64,000 nt of DNA from Microgenomates group bacterium (GTDB taxonomy: Bacteria > Patescibacteriota > Microgenomatia > UBA1406 > GWC2-37-13). Positions 27,751-36,181 of the stretch are shown here, piece after piece. The notes beneath the pieces were generated by a model that had not been told where the DNA came from, did no database searches, and saw nothing but the letters and a program-made list of their open reading frames with translations. Within the stretch, counting starts at the first letter, position 1; every line of letters starts with the position of its first letter. The translations under genes and the position numbers were made by a program. The DNA lies in the NCBI GenBank assembly GCA_029906985.1, contig JARYMT010000002.1:186001-250000 (forward strand), in the 5' to 3' direction.

Positions 27751-28386
27751 TTACGGGATAGAAACCTTCATGAGACAAAGTCCGCATCCAGGCCCATTAT
27801 CCTTCACGGCCGGATTGCCCGAACAAATTTTTCTTGTTTCCAAATTTGGATCGAATTGGTTATTGTTGTTAATGTCTTTGAAGGCATACATGGAGGCGAT
27901 AACGTAATAATTCCCCGAGTTAATAGATTTAGCATATAAAACGTGATAACCAGAGGCATTCCCTCCATACCAACCATTCCCTGTCATTGGATTCAAAGCC
28001 GCCCATTTAACTAAATCAGGAGAGTAATAAGCGTCAACCCTAAGTTTGTAACCACCATCCGGTTGGTTGCCATTAAAATAAAAAGAAGTTAATAATATAT
28101 TCCCTACACCATTAAGTTTGATCGATTTAACATCAATTTGTTTACAGGCGGGGTAATTTAGTGTCGGTGGTGGAGTTGGTGTAAATAATATCATATGATA
28201 GGATGTTGGGGTGGGACTGGGAGAAATAAAAATTTGGACTTGGGTCGGTGAAATTTCAGAAGCTTTTGACCGAGTAATTTGTTTTTGTTGTCCAGCAAAA
28301 TATATTGCTGTTATTAAAAAGGTTGTAGAAAAAATCAATAACAATACAAACAAAATCTTTTTATATTTTATTAAATTATTTTCCAT
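27751..28386 (-). CDS. Exported protein of unknown function
   Basis: 211 residues. N-terminal transmembrane segment (about 10-32), a Pro/Thr/Ser linker (PSPTPTS...TPTPPPT), and a beta-rich C-terminal domain of about 125 residues with DINNNNQFDP, a single calcium-loop-like stretch, and four cysteines near the end. Strand order (YKLRVDAYYSPDLVKW, GYHVLYAKSIN) suggests a jelly-roll or Ig-like fold but I cannot name it. It follows the same design as its neighbours: anchor, linker, small domain. Confidence 0.6.
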   Translation of the reverse strand: MENNLIKYKKILFVLLLIFSTTFLITAIYFAGQQKQITRSKASEISPTQVQIFISPSPTPTSYHMILFTPTPPPTLNYPACKQIDVKSIKLNGVGNILLTSFYFNGNQPDGGYKLRVDAYYSPDLVKWAALNPMTGNGWYGGNASGYHVLYAKSINSGNYYVIASMYAFKDINNNNQFDPNLETRKICSGNPAVKDNGPGCGLCLMKVSIP

Positions 28387-28396
28387 AAGCTATTTA

Positions 28397-28693
28397 TTAA
28401 ATAACTTTCAAAAGCCTAAACAAGAAAAAACTAATAAAGTAAAAAAGGACCACTTGAAAAATAGGCAAATAAAGAGTCAGAAAAATCGCCACAATTGCCA
28501 AAATAAAGAAAGCTTCGTTGTGAATTGATGGGAGAAGACCCTTGGTAAAAAGAATAAGAATGACAAGGGTTAGAAGCGCCCGCTTGTCAAACCACCACAA
28601 AGACCAACCGAAAAACATCGCCAGACCAATGAGAATAGCGGTAATGATAAGGAATATTTCTTTGGTGTCGAAATAAAATGGACCTATGTACAT
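28397..28693 (-). CDS. Small membrane protein sharing its N-terminus with MntA
   Basis: 98 residues, three hydrophobic segments. Its first 14 residues (MYIGPFYFDTKEIF) are nearly the same as those of the nucleotidyltransferase at 29118-29507 (MYAGPFYFDTKKIF). The DNA identity begins at the ATG and runs about 40 bp, so part of one gene was copied onto the other. It lies 12 bp after hepT and may be cotranscribed. Function unknown. Confidence 0.55.
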   Translation of the reverse strand: MYIGPFYFDTKEIFLIITAILIGLAMFFGWSLWWFDKRALLTLVILILFTKGLLPSIHNEAFFILAIVAIFLTLYLPIFQVVLFYFISFFLFRLLKVI

Positions 28694-28705
28694 ATATATT
28701 ATTTA

Positions 28706-29125
28706 TTATAATTTAATTTTATTTTTTATTATATCTAAAAATTTATTTATATCATCGATGTCTTTGACTAAAACTTGGTAGAGTTTTTCAAAATCTATCT
28801 CTCCATAAACATGGGCTAAAAGATTACGAAAACCTGTCATCTTTATCATTTTTTCTGATAAATTCCTATCAATTAAATTATTTTCCTGAAAAATCTGAAA
28901 TATTTCGCCATAATTACCGGGGACTCTAAAGGAATAATAAGATATAACCGCTTCAGCCAAATCAATCGTCGACTGACATAATAAATAAAGATATCTTTGT
29001 AAGGCTCCATAACGTTCATCATTTTTGATTATTTCCTCAGGTTTATACTTTCGATATTTTTTTACCATCTGAAAGTATTTTTCTACCTCACTTATTTTTT
29101 TTATCAAAACTCTGACATTAGTCAT
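28706..29125 (-). CDS. hepT: HepT-type HEPN toxin (putative RNase)
   Basis: 139 residues, all helical. The HEPN active-site motif R-x4-H-x-Y is intact as RNLLAHVY (R100, H105, Y107). In the HepT/MntA system the HEPN protein acts as an RNA-cutting toxin, and the nucleotidyltransferase neutralises it by adding AMP near this tyrosine. The gene overlaps the 3' end of the mntA-like gene by 8 bp, the standard arrangement. Confidence 0.88.
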   Translation of the reverse strand: MTNVRVLIKKISEVEKYFQMVKKYRKYKPEEIIKNDERYGALQRYLYLLCQSTIDLAEAVISYYSFRVPGNYGEIFQIFQENNLIDRNLSEKMIKMTGFRNLLAHVYGEIDFEKLYQVLVKDIDDINKFLDIIKNKIKL

Positions 29126-29507
29126 TTCTTCTATCTATAAATGTATAAAAATCAAAATATTCACTTAAAATCATCGGCTCTATTTTCAGACGATACGGCT
29201 GTTTTTCGTATAAAATTTTTCGTTTGGAAATAATTTCATATTTTAAAAGCGGATCTAATCTATCATTTAAGCTAACTATGTCAATATTATTTGTTTTTAA
29301 CTCGCCCATTAAATCAACATTAAGACGAATTTTGATATTGGTTCGTTGAAGCGGAGTTGTTTTTTCGTCAAAATAAACAGCAAAGTCATAATCGCTTAAA
29401 AGCCCGGCCCTTCCGAATGCCTTTGAACCAAAAAAATAGACTAACTTGATTTCGGGATATTTTCCGAAAATCTTTTTCGTGTCGAAATAAAATGGACCGG
29501 CGTACAT
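29118..29507 (-). CDS. mntA: MntA-type nucleotidyltransferase antitoxin
   Basis: 129 residues. The minimal nucleotidyltransferase motif GS-x10-D-x-D is intact (G27, S28, D39, D41 in FFGSKAFG..LLSDYD). It should AMPylate the HepT partner encoded downstream. The N-terminus MYAGPFYFDTK is unusual for the family and is duplicated in the small membrane protein at 28397-28693. No other start codon lies before the GS motif, so this start is probably real. Confidence 0.88.
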   Translation of the reverse strand: MYAGPFYFDTKKIFGKYPEIKLVYFFGSKAFGRAGLLSDYDFAVYFDEKTTPLQRTNIKIRLNVDLMGELKTNNIDIVSLNDRLDPLLKYEIISKRKILYEKQPYRLKIEPMILSEYFDFYTFIDRRND

Positions 29508-29511
29508 ATTA

Positions 29512-29572
29512 AAAAGTCAAAAGTTAAAGTCCCGTCTTCGCCAAGGCTACGGCGGGCAAGCAAAAGTCAAAA
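29512..29572. repeat. 39-bp insertion between 11-bp direct repeats
   Basis: AAAAGTCAAAA occurs at 29512-29522 and again at 29562-29572. Between them lies a GC-rich piece, GTCTTCGCCAAGGCTACGGC onward, unlike the AT-rich surroundings. This layout resembles a very small mobile or MITE-like insertion with target duplication. Confidence 0.5.
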
Positions 29573-29620
29573 TTTATAATCCTTATTTTTAATATAAAAT
29601 ATCGGAAAATAAAATGCAAA

Positions 29621-30019
29621 TTATTCTGATTTTATAAGATCAATCATTTCTTTTAATGGCGGTTGACCACTTGGATACTTCAAAACTACTTCCTTACTGG
29701 AATTAGTAACAATAGTCATTTGTTCCCATTCAATTTCATTTTCGACAAACTTAGTAACTTTTAATGATTTATTCTCCCCTGCATAGACTCCGCGAGAAAG
29801 TTGTTTGAGATTGGTTTTATCTAAAGATTCACTAATATCTGCCGATATTGCCTCAACTCTTTTTTCAGCCACCTCTGTCACCGCTTGCTCCGAAAAAAAT
29901 TTGGCCAAATAGTTTCTGTTTAATTTGGGAGTGCCGGCGATAAAAACATTGTTGGCAAAATATGAGGAAATAAAAAAACTGCTTATGATAACTAAAACAA
30001 TTATAATTCTTTTCTTCAT
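29621..30019 (-). CDS. Small exported protein, unknown
   Basis: 132 residues. N-terminal signal or anchor (about 4-26), then a helical part (FFSEQAVTEVAEKRVEAISADISESL) and a beta-rich end. No cysteine modules or dockerin, unlike its neighbours. The next gene upstream on the same strand ends 8 bp away, so they are probably cotranscribed. No family recognised. Confidence 0.55.
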   Translation of the reverse strand: MKKRIIIVLVIISSFFISSYFANNVFIAGTPKLNRNYLAKFFSEQAVTEVAEKRVEAISADISESLDKTNLKQLSRGVYAGENKSLKVTKFVENEIEWEQMTIVTNSSKEVVLKYPSGQPPLKEMIDLIKSE

Positions 30020-30027
30020 TTTAAAAA

Positions 30028-31833
30028 TTATTCAACAATTAATAATCCACTAAAATCTGGCCAGCAACCAAAATCTCTACGAATATAGGAATCTTTTCGG
30101 GTTGGCGTATCATAAGTCAAACTTACTCTAATAACACCCGTTAGATTTATACTTGAACTACAGGCAATCTCTGTTCCGGTGAAATCAATCATATAAGTTT
30201 CTTTTGGTTGGAGAATTATTGGAACCTGATCCTCAATATATTTTCTTGCAGACATAAACCATCCTTCTCTTTGAACAAATAACTTAGTGATTGTAATAGT
30301 GTCTGTAGTAGAATTAAGAATTCTCACCCAAGTATGGTGAGGAGCAGCCTGACCAAACCAACAATCTACTCTTTGTCCATTAGACTTCTGAATACAGTTA
30401 TATTTACATTCACGATCCGGGCAATATCTGTAAACATATAAAGTATCATTCTGACCAGCTAAATATCCATCTCCGCATGGGTATTGTTGATCCCATTTAT
30501 CATAAATGATATTTTTTATATTTTGATCGATTCTAGGAGAGCAGGTTTTAGTAGCTGGTGCAGTGCTGGGAATGACTGCAGCTGCATCGACACATTGACC
30601 ATTTTGGCAAACTTTATTAGTAAGACAATGCAACGTTTGTGTCTGACCATTTACACAGGCAATTATTGTTCTGCTATTTGTTGAAGAACAAATTAAATCT
30701 CCATCGGAAAGAGTTTGGTTTTCGATATAACATTTTTTTCCAGCACTTGTTGGACTTGGACCTTCAGGGAGCATGGTTAGTGTAGGTAATGTGGTTTCAG
30801 CTGGTGCGGAAGGTAATTTTACTAATTTAAATTTATCGGTTTGGTCACATTTTTGACAAACGTATTGATTATTTTGATCGGATAAGGATAATGAATTCTT
30901 AAAGTTCAAACATTCTGAAGAAGCAATACATTCGCTAGGTAAAGACACTAATGTTGGATTTGAAGGTGGGGTAATCAAATCTGTTAGGATAACGCCCCCG
31001 GGAGGTGGATTTGCCGGGTTATCACCGCCGCCTCCTGAACTTACTCCTCCACCCCCTCCTGAGGTCCCTCCTCCTGATGTCCCGCCGCCGGTTGAACCGG
31101 GAGTGCTTAAAGGAAAATAACTTCCGGCATGGGCCATTATTCCTTCGTAAGCCTCGGCCGAAATTGTTTCAGCGCCATTATCAATACAAACTTTCCAATT
31201 GCAAACCCCAGCGCAACCACCTTGTCCGTCACGCCGACGGCAGACATCAGGATTGGCATAACGACAAGGTCCATAAGGAAAACTTCCTGAATAATGGACA
31301 ATAACACAATCATTTTTTGTCCCGGTACATAAATAATAAGGGTTATCTATCGCGTATGGGTTGCTTTCTCCACACCGGGTTACTCCGTATTCACAAAATC
31401 CCGGTAAAGGATAGGCCCGCGGCCGTCCTCCATCATAACAGCCAAAATTTGCCGTCGCTTGTTCCAACTGCACCGGGTCAATCGGGACATTAGGATCGCG
31501 CTGCAATTGAAGACATCTTGGACCGGAAGAAAATCCGTAACACCAGTAACTTGTTTCTGGATTAATCTCGCCAACCCCGGTTACTTTTAAATCTATACAG
31601 TCGTTATTTCCATTAGCCGGGTTACACGGTCTATCGCAATAGGCTTTCCAAATAAAGCCCGTCAAAGGAGTCTCCGGATTATCCCGGCAACTACCGGTAT
31701 CAACGGCTTTGGTTGTTGTCGTTTGCGGCTTTTTAAAAAAATTAGAAGCAACAAAACTGAAGGCTGAAGCAATAAGCAAAACTGTCATCGTCACTACCGT
31801 CGCAATTTCCCCTTTCTGAAATTTTTTTTTCAT
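30028..31833 (-). CDS. Large Cys-rich surface protein with Gly-rich linker
   Basis: 601 residues. N-terminal anchor (about 12-33). A Cys-rich domain (about 45-225, some 20 cysteines) is followed by a Gly/Ser-rich flexible linker near 245-275, Pro/Thr segments, two small CxxC-type modules (QYVCQKCDQ and CYIENQTLSDGDLICSS...CLTNKVCQNGQC), and a C-terminal beta domain (about 470-601). Disulfides suggest an extracytoplasmic life. The modular style matches the 1529-aa protein at 12864-17453. No enzymatic motif seen; adhesion or binding is a guess. Confidence 0.65.
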   Translation of the reverse strand: MKKKFQKGEIATVVTMTVLLIASAFSFVASNFFKKPQTTTTKAVDTGSCRDNPETPLTGFIWKAYCDRPCNPANGNNDCIDLKVTGVGEINPETSYWCYGFSSGPRCLQLQRDPNVPIDPVQLEQATANFGCYDGGRPRAYPLPGFCEYGVTRCGESNPYAIDNPYYLCTGTKNDCVIVHYSGSFPYGPCRYANPDVCRRRDGQGGCAGVCNWKVCIDNGAETISAEAYEGIMAHAGSYFPLSTPGSTGGGTSGGGTSGGGGGVSSGGGGDNPANPPPGGVILTDLITPPSNPTLVSLPSECIASSECLNFKNSLSLSDQNNQYVCQKCDQTDKFKLVKLPSAPAETTLPTLTMLPEGPSPTSAGKKCYIENQTLSDGDLICSSTNSRTIIACVNGQTQTLHCLTNKVCQNGQCVDAAAVIPSTAPATKTCSPRIDQNIKNIIYDKWDQQYPCGDGYLAGQNDTLYVYRYCPDRECKYNCIQKSNGQRVDCWFGQAAPHHTWVRILNSTTDTITITKLFVQREGWFMSARKYIEDQVPIILQPKETYMIDFTGTEIACSSSINLTGVIRVSLTYDTPTRKDSYIRRDFGCWPDFSGLLIVE

Positions 31834-31895
31834 TTATTACTTATTATGATAGAAACTTTTTTAATCAAAATCAACTACAACAAAACACCCCCTTA

Positions 31896-31920
31896 AAAAA
31901 ACACACCTCGTAGGTGTGTC
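31896..31920 (-). terminator. Hairpin plus T-tract, right copy
   Basis: Same 25 bp as at 22485-22509 but reversed: on the minus strand an 8-bp stem with ACG loop then six or more T. It would stop leftward transcripts before they enter the exported-protein block. A further partial GGTGTGTCGA word follows at 31923-31932. Confidence 0.6.
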
Positions 31921-32021
31921 GAAGGTGTGTCGATAAGTATGGCATGGAAAATAAATTTTAATTTCATTCAATTTATTAATATATACAATATATAGTATAA
32001 TACTAAAATCAAAATAGCTAA

Positions 32022-32050
32022 TTGACAAAAGCTGTTTTAAAATATATAAT
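32022..32050 (+). promoter_or_regulatory. Consensus sigma70-type promoter, leaderless
   Basis: TTGACA (32022-32027), a 17-bp spacer and TATAAT (32045-32050) match the consensus exactly. The ATG of the next gene is seven bases downstream, so the message should start on or next to the start codon. Confidence 0.8.
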
Positions 32051-32057
32051 ACAAACC

Positions 32058-32282
32058 ATGTCAGTCCCGAACAAAACATCAAGAAAAATATCACTTGAGG
32101 ATTTGCCGGACTTAATGACTATTCGCGAGGTTGCCGATTTGCTTCGGGTTTCTCCTTTAACTATCAAACGCTGGGGGAAAAAAGGAAAACTGCCTGCTAT
32201 AAGGATTAACTCCCGCGGTGACCGAAGATATCGTAAAGAAGTTGTCCTTCGGCTTTTGGGAGTGCAAACAGAAAGCAAATAA
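32058..32282 (+). CDS. Excisionase/MerR-like HTH DNA-binding protein
   Basis: 74 residues from the ATG at 32058; the frame continues upstream but that part is the promoter. LMTIREVADLLRVSPLTIKRWGKKGKLPAIRINSRGDRRYRKEVVLRLL is the winged-helix HTH_17 pattern of excisionase-family and small MerR-like proteins. Such proteins bind DNA as architectural factors or regulators. It has a perfect promoter and borders the repeat-rich gap before the large-protein island. No integrase is visible nearby. Confidence 0.85.
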   Translation: MSVPNKTSRKISLEDLPDLMTIREVADLLRVSPLTIKRWGKKGKLPAIRINSRGDRRYRKEVVLRLLGVQTESK

Positions 32283-32754
32283 ATCATCTAACAACTAACA
32301 TTTAACATTAAGATGTGTAACATGAAACGTAGAACGTATAACTTGTAAAAAATTTTTAATTTCAATTCTAAATTAAAAACAAGAAGAAAGCTCTAAATTT
32401 TAAATTTTTGATATTTAATTTGTATTTTAATTTTTAATATTTGATTTCTGATTTTTTATATTTCATATTTTATACGTTACATGTTCACCATTATCAGTTA
32501 TACGTCTTTACTAATTCCAACCTAATAACTAATAGCTAATAATAAATACAACAACAAATAATAAATGGGTACGTTTTTTCGCGACCGGAAAAAACTTACA
32601 CCCCCTATTCAGAAAACTGTTATTTTTTCAGTTATTTCCCCTAGTTTTTTTTGCCAGGTTTCAATTATCCTTCCCATTATCTATTTCTTTATTTCTAGAT
32701 TCACTTTTATTTTATAAAGCAAAATCTTTAAAAATCTATTATATTGTAATTAAT
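32283..32754. other. Gene-free AT-rich stretch with short-word repeats
   Basis: 472 bp without a gene. It is built of TAACATTTAAC, AACTAATAGCTAAT and AATTTTTAAT-type words. A loose inverted match joins AACATGAAACGTAGAACGTATAA (around 32320) with TTATACGTTACATGTT (around 32468). Similar words occur within the genes at 1309-4602 and 61048-61587. Confidence 0.5.
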
Positions 32755-33027
32755 ATGCCAGAAACCCCACCAGAATCTGAATCACAAGAAATCTTTTCAT
32801 CCCAAAACGAGATGGTGGCTTTGCAGGTAAGAATGGCATTGTATGGCGAGGCTTTAAATCCGCAGAAAAAAGACCTGCCAAAAGTTGAGGAAGGCCAACT
32901 AACCAATCTTGAAAAAACCATTAAAATCGCGGCAAACGGCTCAACTTTAGAGCGGTTGTTATGGTGGGAAAAAGAATGGCGGGCGCAAGTAGCTGCTGAT
33001 TCTTCTCTTGCCAATCTAACCGAATAA
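32755..33027 (+). CDS. N-terminal piece of interrupted large gene
   Basis: 90 residues ending at TAA 33025-33027. The reading frame continues after this stop without shift into the 33058-34668 reading frame. The piece aligns with the start of the metallophosphoesterase at 55328-57244: LYGEALNP with LGKEALDP, and STLERLLWWEKEW..VAADSSL with STRERQKVVGVAADKL. The stop therefore falls inside a conserved module. I treat it as the broken first part of one gene, although a short separate product is possible. Confidence 0.55.
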   Translation: MPETPPESESQEIFSSQNEMVALQVRMALYGEALNPQKKDLPKVEEGQLTNLEKTIKIAANGSTLERLLWWEKEWRAQVAADSSLANLTE

Positions 33028-33057
33028 CAAAAAGCCCAAAAACAATATCAAATCTGG

Positions 33058-34668
33058 GTGGAAAAAATGATTAGTTCTTTTTCCGCAGAAAGAAATAAAC
33101 CCCATTTACAAAAACTTAACCCCAGAAGAATTGGCGGTATTGATCTTTCAAATTTTAGTAGACAAACCTGTGACGCCATCTATCAACGTTATTTTCAAAG
33201 CCAACAAGAAACCGCTGATGTTGTTGTTGTTGCCCAAAATGGCCAAGAAAAACTTTATGTTCCCTCTCAACTTAATAAATTTATTGATGATGTAATCGAA
33301 GCTTACCAGGGAAATTATGATCAGATTGTTGCTGATTTAGACAGTATCAAATGGTACGCCGGTATCTTTGGCGCAGCAAGAAAAGAAGAACAAGGAAAAC
33401 AACCATTAGACGTTCATGCTAATGACATTATCAAAGATTTAATCCACACCAAAATCACTATTTCTAACGCTCAAAAACGCAAAGAGCTAGTTGAAAAAGC
33501 CAATGAAACAAAAACCATCGACAACCAACCAACTATCCGCGCCAACTTCCAAAACCCTCAAGAACAAGCCGCTCTCACCTGGCTTTGGGAAGCAGGAAAA
33601 ATTGGAAGAAAAACAATAAAACAAAAACCGGTTGAAAATACTGACAATGAATCAATAAACGACTGGGAAAAACTCAAAAAAAGGTTTATTCAAAACGCTT
33701 TTGATAAAGATCAAGCAATAATCAAATGGGGAATAGCCGAAAGAATAAGAAATATTTTTCTTAACTCAGACATCGCCAAAAGCAATTTACCTGTTTATTA
33801 TCCCGGTGCCCGGGGAGATATTATTATACCGCTTCTTTTTACCGATGCTGACAACTTTGTTTTTGTTGATTTTGATTACGCCGATGACCAAGGAAATCTA
33901 AATCCTGACGCGCTGCCGGACCGGTTGATTAAAGAATATGGCGGAAAAATTATTTCAATAGAACAACAAGGACAATTAAAAAAAGGAGGTAAAAGGATAG
34001 TTAAATATGAGCTAATGGGCAAACCTAGGACTATAGTCTGTTATGCCGAAGATGCCACAAAATTTAATCCGGCGGAGTTAAGTAATGGTTTTTCTTTTGG
34101 TTTAATTATTGCTCCATCAAAAACTTCAGAAACAATAGGAGAGTTATACGATGTAAATTATTTATCTCAACTCTATCAAAATTTAGCCTTAGGTGGCTTT
34201 ATTCACTGGAAACCAACTCATATTTTGAATCCGCAAACAATTGGCTTTAGGGAAATTATCAAACCATCATCTAACGAAGATATTTATGGACTTTATCAAA
34301 AACAACAAGAGGTTCCACAGTTAAATCAAATTATTTCCTTTGATACCAATTTATGGATTTGTTTAAATATACCAAATGGGGTTTATGAAGGATCAATAAG
34401 TGATAAAACGCTGGAAGTTTTTGAAAAAGAATTGTCAAATTTAAGAAATTCCTATGCAAATTTTCCGCCACAAATCCAACAAGAAGTTGTCGCTGTTTTA
34501 AAAGATCGTTTTGATTACGAAAAAATGACTGAGGAAGAAAAGCAAATATTTTTAAGATTTGGCAAACAATATGGACTTGAGGATGCTCAAAAAATGGCTG
34601 AATATTTAGAACAAATAAAAAATGTAATTTCCAAGGTCTTTCCAGAAATTAAACAAATTTATCCCTAA
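33058..34668 (+). CDS. Methyltransferase-like protein with island N-module (broken gene, main part)
   Basis: 536 residues counted from a GTG at 33058; the same frame is open from 33028. Residues about 40-125 match the metallophosphoesterase protein (IYQRYF, FIDDVIEAYQGNYDQI, IKWYAGIFG against IYERYF, FIDDVLKAFNNDFDLI, FQWFSGIFG). A Rossmann-type part follows: PVYYPGARGDIIIPLLFTDADNFVFVDFDYA (about 246-276) looks like motif I and the acidic strand of class I methyltransferases. TAA at 34666-34668 again ends the frame where homology-like sequence continues. The gene seems to be decaying. Confidence 0.6.
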   Translation: MEKMISSFSAERNKPHLQKLNPRRIGGIDLSNFSRQTCDAIYQRYFQSQQETADVVVVAQNGQEKLYVPSQLNKFIDDVIEAYQGNYDQIVADLDSIKWYAGIFGAARKEEQGKQPLDVHANDIIKDLIHTKITISNAQKRKELVEKANETKTIDNQPTIRANFQNPQEQAALTWLWEAGKIGRKTIKQKPVENTDNESINDWEKLKKRFIQNAFDKDQAIIKWGIAERIRNIFLNSDIAKSNLPVYYPGARGDIIIPLLFTDADNFVFVDFDYADDQGNLNPDALPDRLIKEYGGKIISIEQQGQLKKGGKRIVKYELMGKPRTIVCYAEDATKFNPAELSNGFSFGLIIAPSKTSETIGELYDVNYLSQLYQNLALGGFIHWKPTHILNPQTIGFREIIKPSSNEDIYGLYQKQQEVPQLNQIISFDTNLWICLNIPNGVYEGSISDKTLEVFEKELSNLRNSYANFPPQIQQEVVAVLKDRFDYEKMTEEEKQIFLRFGKQYGLEDAQKMAEYLEQIKNVISKVFPEIKQIYP

Positions 34669-35176
34669 CCTATCCGAATTACACTAGAACAAAATCCGGA
34701 ACAATTTAAAGCTAATCTTTTTGAACTGATAAAACAAAAAAACCTCAACTTTTTAAAATCTGGGAATTTGCTAAAAGTCAAGGAATAGTATCTGACGAAA
34801 AACTTGAAATTAACCCAAAAACCTGGGTTAGTGAAAGCGATGATAAAGATAAAATTGTTCTTGGGATTGCGCCAATGTCAGCAAATGAGAAATATCGGAT
34901 AATTTTTGATGATCAAACTTTTACTTTTAATTATGAAGATGAAGTAATTTATCGCCTTTCTCATGAACTAAGTCATAAATTGCTTTATTGGATAATAGAA
35001 AAGCAAATCAACAATAATCCGATTATCTAAGACGATATTTAGATTTCCTTGCCAATCCAAATTATACTTCAATCAAAGAACAATATGGTTTAGTAACTCT
35101 TGACGAAAAAACCGCTGAAGCTCTTTTTCAAACAATTGAACAAGAATTAAAACCTGTTTTAAATCACATCAAATAA
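34669..35176 (+). pseudogene. C-terminal HExxH domain remnant of the broken gene
   Basis: Reading on past the TAA at 34666 gives ITLEQNPEQFKANLFELIKQKN. A frame change near 34755 then gives KIWEFAKSQGIVSDEK..YEDEVIYRLSHELSHKLLYW with a zinc-peptidase motif HELSH (34964-34978). A second frame change near 35025 gives RRYLDFLANPNYTSIKEQ to TAA at 35174-35176. So this region is the end of the same gene, coding for a putative zinc metalloprotease domain, cut by one stop and two frameshifts. Confidence 0.6.
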
Positions 35177-35185
35177 TTAAAAAAA

Positions 35186-35665
35186 TCAATTCACCTTAAC
35201 ACCTGTCGCTGTTGGAACCGGCGCTGGAGGAAGAGAAGTTTCTTCTGATTGAGATTGATTTTGTTGTTGACTTGGTTGATTGGCGTTTTTTTGTTGTTCT
35301 AAATCTTTTTGGATTACTGGAAAAAGATAAGCCGCCCGAAAGTTTAATAATGCGGTGGCAATTTCAACTGTCAAATTAGGAATTTTTTGCTGGAAAAAAC
35401 GATCAAGTTCTTCATTGGAAACATCTTTATCCAACAAAACATCAAGTTCTTTTTGTTCATCTTCTGATAAGAGAGTAATTAAATGAGTATTAATTGCTTC
35501 ATTAACTTGTTGAAGCAAAAACGCCCGCATTTGCTCCCGGTTTTTATCAGTAATATTTGGGTCCTTTCTTGCCTCAATTAAATCATCAACAAAAGAAAGA
35601 AGAGCTGCCTGATCTTTTAAATTTTTAACATCAATTTTTGGTTGGTTTGGATTTTGATCTGCCAT
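35186..35665 (-). CDS. Small helical cytoplasmic protein, unknown
   Basis: 159 residues, no signal peptide. Helical throughout (LLSFVDDLIEARKDP, LSEDEQKELDVLLDKDVSNEELDRFFQQKIPNL) with a Gln/Asn/Ser-rich disordered tail. The pattern of acidic helix, spacer and FFQQKIPNL resembles small uncharacterised helical domains common in CPR proteins. It lies 93 bp after the GTG-initiated gene upstream and is read towards the broken gene. Function unknown. Confidence 0.6.
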   Translation of the reverse strand: MADQNPNQPKIDVKNLKDQAALLSFVDDLIEARKDPNITDKNREQMRAFLLQQVNEAINTHLITLLSEDEQKELDVLLDKDVSNEELDRFFQQKIPNLTVEIATALLNFRAAYLFPVIQKDLEQQKNANQPSQQQNQSQSEETSLPPAPVPTATGVKVN

Positions 35666-35758
35666 ATTTTAATGATAAACAGTTTTTTTTATCTTGTCAA
35701 ATTTTTTTTAATTCTTTAAATTTTTTGATAAAAAACAAAATAAAGTTTTTTTAATTTT

Positions 35759-36166
35759 CTATTTTGGCGCATTAGTGATTTTTTCCTTCGCTTGTTTTTC
35801 TTCATCTTCAGTTAATGGAATAAAATTATTGCCATCTAGTTTGTAAAATTTACCATCAATAATAAAACATAAAGTGTTTACAATAACAAATCCTTTATCG
35901 GCCTTGATTTCATGAATTGTTCCATTTACTGCCACTAATTTTAAATCAGGAGCATCTGGAGAAAGTTTTCGTAAACGAATACCATATTGGGGATCGTTCC
36001 ATATTTGATAAGGAACATCTCTTCCGTTTAAATTACAAATTTGACCTCCCTCAATTAAACCATTTTTTTCTTCTAATAATTCTAGATCACCCACTTTTAA
36101 CCTAGGTAAAGAATCAAACCATTCTTTTTCCGGATGAAGAGGGGGTTTTGTCTCCGTGCCTGCCAC
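35759..36166 (-). CDS. Unknown protein or detached C-terminus of the 2246-aa protein
   Basis: 135 residues from a GTG at 36166; there is no ATG. The frame is the same as that of the giant gene upstream, whose TAG stop (36184-36182) lies only five codons before. Sense codons join the two without a gap (EIEE, stop, EAEVGVAGTETKPP). So this could be the giant protein's former C-terminal domain, reachable only by stop readthrough, or a reinitiated separate product. The sequence is beta-rich (YQIWNDPQYGIRL, KGFVIVNTLCFIIDGKFYKL). No family recognised. Confidence 0.5.
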   Translation of the reverse strand: MAGTETKPPLHPEKEWFDSLPRLKVGDLELLEEKNGLIEGGQICNLNGRDVPYQIWNDPQYGIRLRKLSPDAPDLKLVAVNGTIHEIKADKGFVIVNTLCFIIDGKFYKLDGNNFIPLTEDEEKQAKEKITNAPK

Positions 36167-36181
36167 CCCAACCTCTGCTTC

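Noticed and set aside
32022-32057. Upstream TTG start of the excisionase-like gene
   Set aside because: That TTG is the first part of a perfect -35 box; the ATG at 32058 fits the promoter.
32755-35176. Alternative genetic code explaining the in-frame stops
   Set aside because: The internal stops are TAA, while TAA, TAG and TGA all end other intact genes here; known CPR recoding concerns TGA only. The extra frameshifts fit decay better.
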